Shown in pieces: positions 14,044-20,325 of a DNA stretch of 20,325 nt. A program made the position numbers and the translations under genes. Source of the DNA: CAYWMP01 sp964459445 (GTDB taxonomy: Bacteria > Desulfobacterota > DSM-4660 > Desulfatiglandales > HGW-15); assembly GCA_964459445.1 (NCBI GenBank), contig CAYWMP010000107.1, forward strand, positions 1 through 20,325. The letters are read 5' to 3'. Under the pieces are notes generated by a model. It saw only the letters and a program-made list of their open reading frames with translations, did no database searches and had not been told where the DNA came from. The number at the start of each line of letters is the position of its first letter. Within the stretch, counting starts at the first letter, position 1.

Positions 14044-15432
14044 TCAATGAATCACGGTATCGTTGTCGGAACTGTCCTCTTTGCCTGGGGTCACCAGATT
14101 CAAGCGCTTCATTCGCCGCCACAGGGTGGTGGGATGCACGCCCATCTGAGCTGCTGTGGCGGTTCTATTCCAGTTGTTTTTCCTCAGAGCTTCATAAATA
14201 AAGCTCTTCTCCATTTCCGCCCAGGAAGCGCTCGTTTCGTCGTTCTCCTCTTGAGCGCCTTTCTCTCCTTTTCTCAACCCTTCCCGCATATAATCAGGTA
14301 GGTGTTCAATACGGATCAGATCGTTTTTGCAAACCACGGTCGCATATTCGATAATGTTTTCCAATTCCCGGATGTTGCCCGGAAAATTGTGAGACATCAG
14401 GACGGGCAGGACCTCCGGTGCGAGGCCCTGTATTTCTTTCCCGATCAGGCGGTTAAATTTGCGCATAAAGTGCTCCACCAACAGGGGGATGTCTTCTTTT
14501 CGCTTTCTCAGGGGCGGGAGTACCAGCTTCACCACATGGATGCGATAAAAAAGATCCTCTCTGAATTTTCCTTGCTTAACCAACTCGTCAAGATTTTCAT
14601 TTGTGGCTGCTACAATTCTCACTTCGGCCTTTTCAGTTTTTGTGCTCCCAAGGGGTTCATATACCTTGTCCTGGATAACCCGAAGAAGCCGAACCTGTAG
14701 TGCCGGAGATATATCTCCTATTTCATCCAGAAAAAGGGTGCCGCCCTTTGCAAGGGCCAATCGCCCCGGCTTGTCCCTCTTAGCATCGGTAAAGGCGCCT
14801 GCCTTGTAGCCAAAGAGCTCCGATTCAAGCAGGGTATCGGGCAACGATCCGCAATTAATTGTGATCATAGGCCCTTTGTTCCTGTGGCTCAGGGAATGGA
14901 TCGCCTTCGCAAAAAGTTCCTTCCCTGTGCCGCTTTCTCCCTCAAAGAGGATGGTTGTATCGCTTTCAGACACCTGTTCAAGCATGCCGAATAGACGATG
15001 CATTTCCTTATTCTTGCTTATGATATCCTGAAACGAAAGGCGCCCCGACAATTCCTTCCGAAGTTCTTCGACCACACTCAGATCCCGAAAGGTCTCCACG
15101 CCACCGATCACTTTTCCGGTCCTATTTTGCAGAATGGCGGTTGAAATACTTACAGGGATACGCTCACCCTCTGAATTCAGGATGAAGATGGAATGATTCA
15201 CGATGGGGCGACCTGTCTCCAGCGTGTTTCTGAGGGCGCAGGCCTTTTCGCATATGCTTGCTTTGAATACTTCCCAGCAGTGACGACCAATTGCGTCTCG
15301 CGACCTAATGCCGGTAATATCTTCCGCAGCCCGGTTAAATGAGGTGATTCTCCAATCTGAATCTACAGTAAAAACACCGTCAGCGATGCTGTCTAAAATG
15401 ATTTTAGTTTGATCTTCAATAGATTTTAACAT
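14044..15432 (-). CDS. PAS-domain sigma-54-dependent transcriptional activator
   Basis: 462 aa from ATG 15432 (MLKSIEDQTKIILD), preceded by AAGGAG 11 nt upstream and 16 nt after the stop of the selenoprotein gene. Residues 5-120 form a PAS sensor domain with C52, C61 and C65 (HCWEVFKASICEKAC), a possible redox or cluster site. The AAA+ domain has Walker A GESGTGKE (165-172), the sigma-54 contact loop as GAFTDA (212-217) rather than GAFTGA, and Walker B TLFLDEIG. A Fis-type HTH lies near the C-terminus (WNRTATAAQMGVHPTTLWRRM). There is no receiver domain, so the signal is sensed directly, probably a metabolite or redox state. It follows the Hdr genes, and its likely targets carry the TTGC-N6-GYAA dyads at 13995, 14026 and 12320 (inference). 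Confidence 0.88.
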   Translation of the reverse strand: MLKSIEDQTKIILDSIADGVFTVDSDWRITSFNRAAEDITGIRSRDAIGRHCWEVFKASICEKACALRNTLETGRPIVNHSIFILNSEGERIPVSISTAILQNRTGKVIGGVETFRDLSVVEELRKELSGRLSFQDIISKNKEMHRLFGMLEQVSESDTTILFEGESGTGKELFAKAIHSLSHRNKGPMITINCGSLPDTLLESELFGYKAGAFTDAKRDKPGRLALAKGGTLFLDEIGDISPALQVRLLRVIQDKVYEPLGSTKTEKAEVRIVAATNENLDELVKQGKFREDLFYRIHVVKLVLPPLRKRKEDIPLLVEHFMRKFNRLIGKEIQGLAPEVLPVLMSHNFPGNIRELENIIEYATVVCKNDLIRIEHLPDYMREGLRKGEKGAQEENDETSASWAEMEKSFIYEALRKNNWNRTATAAQMGVHPTTLWRRMKRLNLVTPGKEDSSDNDTVIH

Positions 15433-15448
15433 TAATCGACAAACTCCT

Positions 15449-16750
15449 TTATAAAAATTCTTGATCCAGGTCGATTTCATCCCTTTCGTATTGGGTATCC
15501 CTCAGTTCATTAGCATTCCTGATTTCTGTTTCACTCCAGGGTTCGACGATGAGTGAATCCGAAACGAGTTCCCAGAGGTATTTTACTTCAATACCCAGTT
15601 CATATTCCTTGTTCAGGGATTTCATGATCTGATCCCTGCAATTATGGCATGGGGCCACCACCATTTCGGCCCTCGTGTTCTTTATTTGTTCGGCCTTGAC
15701 ACGGCCATAATAGATTCTCTCCTTTTCGTAAGGCATGGCCCAGGCGCCACCGCCGGCCCCGCAACAAAAATTGTTCATCCTGTTCGGGTACATCTCGGTA
15801 TAGTTCTCACAGCATTGCTGAGTGACCCACCGGGGTTCTTCAAAATAGCCATGCCCAAAGGCCTTTGCGCCCTTCCTTCCATAGTTACAGGGATCGTGGA
15901 GTGTCGTTAGTTCTTTGTGGATGGACTTATCAATCCTTATTCTCCCTGTTTCTATGTATTCCTTGAGCAGATCGTGGACCGAAACCACCCTGTACTTCTC
16001 AAATACTTCCGGAAACCAGTTTTGCAGACCAAGCCTGGTCGCATAGTAGGCGTGCCCTCATTCCGGTAGGAGGAGTGTCTTGCACTCCAGGCGTTCCAAA
16101 TGTTCCACAATCCGACCCACCAGGGTCTTCATGGCCTCGTCATCTCCTGAGAAGAGTCCCCAGTTCACGCCTTCCCAGTTCGTGGAAGGGATCGTCCAGT
16201 CCTCCTTGGCTGCATAGAAGATCTTCCACCAGAACTTCATGTCATCCGGTTCGCCGAAGGGCTCCTTGGAGTTGATGGTGACCAGAATATTGGCGCCCTT
16301 CTTGTCTACCGGGGCATAGAATCCGGGGAATCCTTCATCTTCATCCATTTCTTTCGAAAGATCGGCCAGGAGGAAAAGGAAATCATCTTTGGGAATGCCG
16401 AGGTTGTTTCCCCTCTCCAAATCCATGACCACGCCTTTATGGATCGGCCCCGGCACTTTGTCTCTTTCGCGAAGGGTCCTTGCACGGCGCAGGAGCTTCA
16501 AAATTTCTACGCCCTGTGGGCACGCATACTCGCAGCGACCGCACAGGGTGCATATCCAGGGAAACCGTGAATCGATCAATTCCTGGTCCAGTCCGAGGAC
16601 CGCCATGCGCACGGCCTTTCTGGGATCAAGATTGTCAACTCCGGTGACCGGGCATCCACTTGCACAGGTCCCGCACGTGAAACACACGTCGGCCCACTCA
16701 GGAGATACCTTCAGTTTACTCTCGGTTGTGTTCGGTTTGATTGCTTCCAC
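15449..16750 (-). CDS. HdrD-like Fe-S oxidoreductase, probable selenoprotein (UGA at 16058-16060 read as Sec231)
   Basis: Two open segments, 16058-16750 and 15449-16057, lie in one frame separated by a single TGA. Read through, they give 433 aa. The start is GTG 16750, with AAGGAGG 7 nt upstream. Residues 23-33 and 67-77 carry two CxxCxxCxxxC [4Fe-4S] motifs. Residues 288-371 form a CCG domain (C288, C329-C330, C368, C371). Around the stop the protein reads TLLLPE-U-GHAYYATRLG; relatives I recall have LPECGHA here, so UGA replaces a conserved cysteine. A short stem-loop with a GG-starting tetraloop follows 22 nt after the UGA. Proteins of this type (HdrD, DsrK, TmcB relatives) pass electrons through a non-cubane cluster. 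The gene lies 61 nt after hdrB, as part of the Hdr complex operon. A nonsense mutation is the alternative, but intact downstream coding argues against it. Confidence 0.85.
16024..16042 (-). promoter_or_regulatory. SECIS-like stem-loop downstream of the in-frame UGA
   Basis: The minus strand forms GC-GACCA-GGCT-TGGTC-T-GC: a 5-bp stem closed by loop GGCT, with a lower GC/GC (extendable by T-A) and one bulged U on the 3' side. The loop starts 22 nt after the UGA, within the normal bacterial range, and begins with GG as bacterial SECIS loops usually do. Unlike E. coli fdhF, the bulged U is on the 3' arm. Confidence 0.55.
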
Positions 16751-16811
16751 AAAAAATCCTCCTTCGTTGTTAACATGCCCTCACCGACCTATAGTCAGCT
16801 ATTTTGAAGTT

Positions 16812-17681
16812 TCACATCTTCATCATTTCCTGAAAAGCAGGGGTTAGGGCAAGATTGAGATTGAGTTTGAGATCCTTTTCCTGTATGCCGAAGGCCAGGC
16901 CCATGAGTTGTGAGAGATAAAGGATCGAGATACGCAGATCCTCATTTAGAGCCTTTGAAACGGCACCCTGATAGGCTTCCAAATTCATCTGACACATGGG
17001 ACAGACCGTGACAATGCAGTCCGCCCCCTGAGCCGCCTTAAGAATGGCCCCGGTCAGTTCAAGGGCCACCTCTTTCTTGGTTGTCATCAACCCTGCGCCG
17101 CAACACTTGGCCCCCACGTCCCAGTTGTGCACTTCGGCGCCCAAGGCTTCAATAAGGGGTTCCATGGACTGTGGCTCCTGGGGATCATCAAATGCAGCAT
17201 AGGGGCGCAGTGCCTGACAGCCATAGTAGGGGGCAACCTTAAACCCGGTGAGCCTGTTGCTCACCAAGGGCTTCATGCTGTCTGAATCAAAGTCACGGGT
17301 TATCACGTCCAGGAAATGCCGGACACGTTTCCGCCCCTTGTACTCCAAATCTTCCTCCTTAAGGGCTTCGTTAATCTTGTCCTTGAGTTCTGCATCCCGC
17401 TTGACATGGTCTTCAACCCTTCTCAGGTTCAAATAGCAGGCACTGCAGGGAATCAGAAAATCGAGATCCTCTTCCATGCGGTCGGCCAGAGCCAGGTTTC
17501 TCGCCGCCAGAACCATGGAAAGCAAGTGACTTCGTGCTTCGACCGCACTCGCACCGCAACACGTCCAATCCTCCAGTTCAATCAGTTCCGCACCAAGCGC
17601 CTCCATAGCGGCCCTGGTTGAGACATTGTATTCGAGAGCGGTTCCCTCAAGGGAACAACCCGGGTAGTAAACGTACTTCAT
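16812..17681 (-). CDS. hdrB: Heterodisulfide reductase subunit B-like protein (two CCG domains)
   Basis: The 289-aa protein has the usual HdrB length. Both cysteine-rich CCG motifs are complete: C9, C41-C42, C79, C82 and C155, C193-C194, C227, C230. This is nearly identical in spacing to methanogen HdrB, whose ligands hold two non-cubane [4Fe-4S] clusters that cleave the CoM-S-S-CoB disulfide. A bacterial relative would act on another thiol/disulfide or on a partner protein. The start ATG overlaps the hdrC stop by 4 nt (ATGA), indicating translational coupling. The C-terminus ends in a short hydrophilic and Met-rich tail (QEMMKM). Confidence 0.93.
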   Translation of the reverse strand: MKYVYYPGCSLEGTALEYNVSTRAAMEALGAELIELEDWTCCGASAVEARSHLLSMVLAARNLALADRMEEDLDFLIPCSACYLNLRRVEDHVKRDAELKDKINEALKEEDLEYKGRKRVRHFLDVITRDFDSDSMKPLVSNRLTGFKVAPYYGCQALRPYAAFDDPQEPQSMEPLIEALGAEVHNWDVGAKCCGAGLMTTKKEVALELTGAILKAAQGADCIVTVCPMCQMNLEAYQGAVSKALNEDLRISILYLSQLMGLAFGIQEKDLKLNLNLALTPAFQEMMKM

Positions 17682-18262
17682 GATCTGGCCTCCAATTCCT
17701 CGACCTTTTGAAAGAGCCGGTCAAATCGCCCCTCTCCGAATAACTTCGGCACCTCCAGGGGCACCTTCCTCTTTTTCATGAGCTTGAGCCCCATGGATGC
17801 AAAGCCCATAGGGAACAGGGGATTCTTCATAGAAAGAAAATACCGGTTCATGAGTTCCATCTCTTTCAACCGGCCGTAACGTCTGACCGTATCCATGAAC
17901 GTGCGATAGAAATTGGTGCTCTGCCTATATTTCGTTATCCCTTCATCAGCGGCCAATCGCTTAAGCGCAGCGATGGTCTCGGTCAAAGGGAGGCCTCTGG
18001 GGCATCGCAACGTACAGTAGTAGCAAGCGGAGCAAAGAAAAAAGGTCTTGCTGCCGAAGATGACTTCCTTTTCTCCAAGCTGGGCCAGCCGCCACATTTG
18101 ACGCGGCGTCAGGTCCATGGCAAAGGCGTTGGCGCAAGAACCTGAACAGGTGCCGCACTGCATGCAGGCCTGGACCTTTTCTCGAATCGCATCCATAGAA
18201 TCGGGAAAGGCATGTTCATGGGATTTATGATCCAAGTCTAAGGCGGGATTCGAATCCATCAT
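17678..18262 (-). CDS. hdrC: Heterodisulfide reductase subunit C-like ferredoxin
   Basis: The 194-aa protein begins with a double ATG at 18262 with AAAGGGGG upstream. Two [4Fe-4S] motifs are present: C33-x2-C36-x2-C39-x3-C43 and C77-x2-C80-x2-C83-x3-C87. These fit the HdrC pattern of relaying electrons from the HdrA flavin to the HdrB clusters. The helical C-terminal region (RFDRLFQKVEELEARS) is typical of the family. It lies 35 nt after hdrA and overlaps hdrB by 4 nt. Confidence 0.92.
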   Translation of the reverse strand: MMDSNPALDLDHKSHEHAFPDSMDAIREKVQACMQCGTCSGSCANAFAMDLTPRQMWRLAQLGEKEVIFGSKTFFLCSACYYCTLRCPRGLPLTETIAALKRLAADEGITKYRQSTNFYRTFMDTVRRYGRLKEMELMNRYFLSMKNPLFPMGFASMGLKLMKKRKVPLEVPKLFGEGRFDRLFQKVEELEARS

Positions 18263-18297
18263 TGTCTATTTTCCCCCTTTCGGGTTAATTTTCGTCA

Positions 18298-20325
18298 TCA
18301 GAATATCCCTTCCAAGGCAGCGTCTATGACACCAAACATCTGTTGATCCCGATATCCACGTAACACCGATGCGCTGTTGGGACAGACCGTGGCGCATGAT
18401 CCGCATCCCTGACACATCAGTTCATCGACCACAATCTTCTCTTCATCCTCATCCTGTGTCCGTGCGCCATAGGGACATGCCTCAATGCATCGCTCGCAAA
18501 GGGAACAGAGACTATGCCTGACTTCAGCCACGACGCTCCCTGCTGATAACCGTTCAGCATTCAGGATTCTCAATGCCCGTTGGGCCGCGGCCTCTGCCGT
18601 GGCAATGGATTCGGAAATATTCCTGGGTGAGTGAGCCATGCCTCCCATGAATAGGCCCTCTTTAATGAAATCAACGGGACGCCATTTGGATTCCGCTTCC
18701 TGGAAAAAGCCGTCCTGATTCAACTCCACATCAAATAGATTCGCTAATTCCTTGGTACCGTTGGGCACAACGCCCGTACTGAGCACCAATAAATCGGGTT
18801 CCAGCTCGACTTCTCGCTCCAGAACAGGATCAACAACAGCAACCACCGGCTTGCCGTTATCAACATTCACCCGCGGCTTTTGATCAAGACTGTATTGGAT
18901 GAAGACCACACCCGCTTTGCGGGCCTGCGTATAATGGGTTTCAAAGAAACCGTAGGTCATGATGTCTCGATACAGAATGTAGATCCTGGCGTCCGGATTT
19001 TCTTCTTTGACGTGGAGGGCGTTTTTCAATGCCGAGGCGCAACAAATCCTGGAGCAGTAATTGCGAGGTTCTTCCCGTGAATCGACACATTGAATCATGA
19101 CCAGACTTGAAAGTTTGGAGGGATCTAGAGTCCCATCAGCCATGCGCTGTTCCAGCTCATGCTGGGTAACAATAGCCTCGCTTTTGCCGTATCCATAGCT
19201 CTCGGTCTTGGCCTCTTCACCCCCGGTAGCCAGTATGGTGACCCCATGCTCGAAGGTCTCTCCCACACCGTCTTCTTTCTCGATGGTTGTTGAAAATCGA
19301 CCCACGCGCCCTTGGGTGTGAAGTACCTTTGCATTTTTGTACACTTTCAAGCGAGGGTGCTTTTCAACTCTGGATAGGGTCTCGGAGAGGAGATCCTGGG
19401 GAGAACCCCCATCAAGGGTACGGAAAATCGAGCGAAGGTTCCCTCCCAATTCCGGAGCCTTTTCAACCAGACCCACGTCATAACCATGGTCGGCAACGGA
19501 AAGGGCGGCCGTCATACCTGCAATCCCTCCCCCGATTACCAGGGCCTTTTGAGTAATCCTTGTCAAACTTGCAGGCAGCGGATCTGCGCCGCTCACCTTG
19601 CTTATACCCATCGAAAGCGTGGCACGAATCTGCTGCTCAATCTGTTCTTCTGTCATCTCGGGCAACTGAAATGTCGAGGTTCGCAGATCAACAACCTCCA
19701 TGAGAGCGGGATCCAGTCCGGTGGTCTCAGCAAGCTGCCGGAGCTTGCCGGCATACACATAGGGCATGCAGGCAGCAATCAGTACGCGATTTCCATTGCT
19801 CGCCTTCAAGCTATCCTCAAGCTCAGACCACCCCTCTTGGGTGCAGGCTCGATCAACCCTCTGAACACCGGCTACAGACCCTTGATTTTTCAACCAATGG
19901 GTCAATGCCTCTAGGTTCACCGTCTCGGACACGGATCCGCCGCATGTACATAGAGCCACAGAGACGCTTGGCAATTCCCTGGAGACATCCCGGTAGACCG
20001 TCTCCGATTTCGGTTCCTCCGCGAGGCTGCCTCCTTTAGAATGGATCATCCGCAAGGCGCCAAGGGATGCCGAGTTCGCCTGGATGACCGATTCGGAGAT
20101 ATCCTTCAACCCTGAGAATGATCCGCCCACAAAAATGCCTTCCTGGTTTGTCCGACTCAGAGAAAAGGGCGCCAATTGACAAAAACCCCATTGGTTGAGT
20201 TCCATCCCCGTCATATTCGCGATCTCTTCTGTATTGGCCGGGGGTCGCTGACCTGCGGCCAGCACAACCAAATCGAAGATCTCCTCCTGCACTTCCCCGC
20301 TAATATTAGCGTGTTGTATCTTGAG
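18298..20325 (-). CDS. hdrA: Fused double HdrA-like flavin/Fe-S protein, 5' part beyond the window
   Basis: The frame stays open to the window edge (codons upstream of 20292 read LKIQHANISGEV), so the N-terminus is missing; at least 675 residues are visible. The first about 95 residues are the end of one FAD-binding HdrA unit (FDLVVLAAGQRPP, GIFVGGSFSGLKDISESV). A second complete unit follows. It begins VSVALCTCGGSVSETVNLEAL, then has the FAD fingerprint VIGGGIAGMTAALSVADHGYDVGLVEK, the HdrA cluster segment CVDSREEPRNYCSRICC, and two C-terminal [4Fe-4S] motifs (CSLCERCIEACPYGA, CQGCGSCATVCPN). HdrA is the electron-bifurcating or confurcating flavoprotein. Tandem fusions are known in anaerobes, for example in BamE-like proteins of benzoyl-CoA reductase complexes. 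It is upstream of hdrC, hdrB and the HdrD-like gene, so it is likely the hub of that complex. Confidence 0.9.
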   Translation of the reverse strand, partial: LKIQHANISGEVQEEIFDLVVLAAGQRPPANTEEIANMTGMELNQWGFCQLAPFSLSRTNQEGIFVGGSFSGLKDISESVIQANSASLGALRMIHSKGGSLAEEPKSETVYRDVSRELPSVSVALCTCGGSVSETVNLEALTHWLKNQGSVAGVQRVDRACTQEGWSELEDSLKASNGNRVLIAACMPYVYAGKLRQLAETTGLDPALMEVVDLRTSTFQLPEMTEEQIEQQIRATLSMGISKVSGADPLPASLTRITQKALVIGGGIAGMTAALSVADHGYDVGLVEKAPELGGNLRSIFRTLDGGSPQDLLSETLSRVEKHPRLKVYKNAKVLHTQGRVGRFSTTIEKEDGVGETFEHGVTILATGGEEAKTESYGYGKSEAIVTQHELEQRMADGTLDPSKLSSLVMIQCVDSREEPRNYCSRICCASALKNALHVKEENPDARIYILYRDIMTYGFFETHYTQARKAGVVFIQYSLDQKPRVNVDNGKPVVAVVDPVLEREVELEPDLLVLSTGVVPNGTKELANLFDVELNQDGFFQEAESKWRPVDFIKEGLFMGGMAHSPRNISESIATAEAAAQRALRILNAERLSAGSVVAEVRHSLCSLCERCIEACPYGARTQDEDEEKIVVDELMCQGCGSCATVCPNSASVLRGYRDQQMFGVIDAALEGIF

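Noticed and set aside
15449..15988. Separate small CCG-domain gene downstream of a truncated HdrD-like gene
   Set aside because: It is in the same frame as 16058-16750, coding potential is continuous between them, and no ribosome-binding site or ATG begins it (the first candidate is GTG). A single selenoprotein gene explains it better.

Overview
The window looks like a draft-assembly contig from a strictly anaerobic deltaproteobacterium (Desulfobacterota; sulfate-reducer or syntroph type). The basis is gene content: cytoplasmic HdrA/HdrC/HdrB-type heterodisulfide-reductase modules, an orange-protein (ORP/NifX-like) cluster with Mrp and MinD-like Fe-S ATPases, several sigma-54-dependent regulators, a 4-hydroxybutyryl-CoA-dehydratase-type Fe-S flavoenzyme and an apparent UGA-encoded selenoprotein. 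One 100-N scaffold gap (3716-3815) and one probable single-base indel (about 2711) mark it as draft sequence.

Layout. 1-1206 (+): a 62-aa four-Cys protein and a GcvH-like protein carrying two copies of the same four-Cys module but lacking the lipoyl lysine. 1464-2015 (-): archaemetzincin-type protease. 2016-2372: an intergenic region dominated by a four-way-junction inverted-repeat structure ending in a T-run (candidate small RNA). 2373-4981 (-): a two-component system, histidine kinase plus NtrC-type regulator, damaged by the gap and a frameshift. 5322-12090 (-): the ORP-type cluster. In transcription order it holds ORP, a second ORP-like protein with a basic tail, Mrp-ORP fusion, CGGC protein, Gly/Arg-rich zinc ribbon, IscU/NifU-like scaffold, two MinD/ferredoxin ATPases and a Tat-exported metallo-beta-lactamase-fold protein. 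Intergenic gaps inside it carry striking hairpins and dispersed palindromic repeats. 12392-20325 (-): a fused double HdrA (cut by the window edge), HdrC, HdrB, a HdrD-like protein interrupted by an in-frame UGA (best read as selenocysteine), a PAS/sigma-54 activator, then an AbfD-like dehydratase.

How the parts fit. The Hdr genes are tightly spaced (4-bp overlap or gaps of 16 to 61 nt) and run into the activator gene. Downstream of the activator lies a -24/-12 promoter for the AbfD-like gene, preceded by two dyads of the form TTGC-N6-GYAA spaced about three helical turns apart. A third dyad of the same form, with a second -24/-12 promoter, precedes the ORP operon. The simplest reading is that one sigma-54 activator, encoded here, switches on both the AbfD-like enzyme and the ORP cluster, linking an electron-bifurcating or electron-transferring Hdr complex, an acyl-CoA dehydratase and Fe-S/Mo-Cu cluster machinery. 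That regulatory link is inference from motif positions.

The strongest observations are the probable selenocysteine in the HdrD-like protein, the shared dyad/sigma-54 circuit, the pair of hairpins with compensatory differences at 8356-8517, the four-way-junction element at 2094-2232 and the GcvH-like protein with aspartate in place of its lipoyl lysine.
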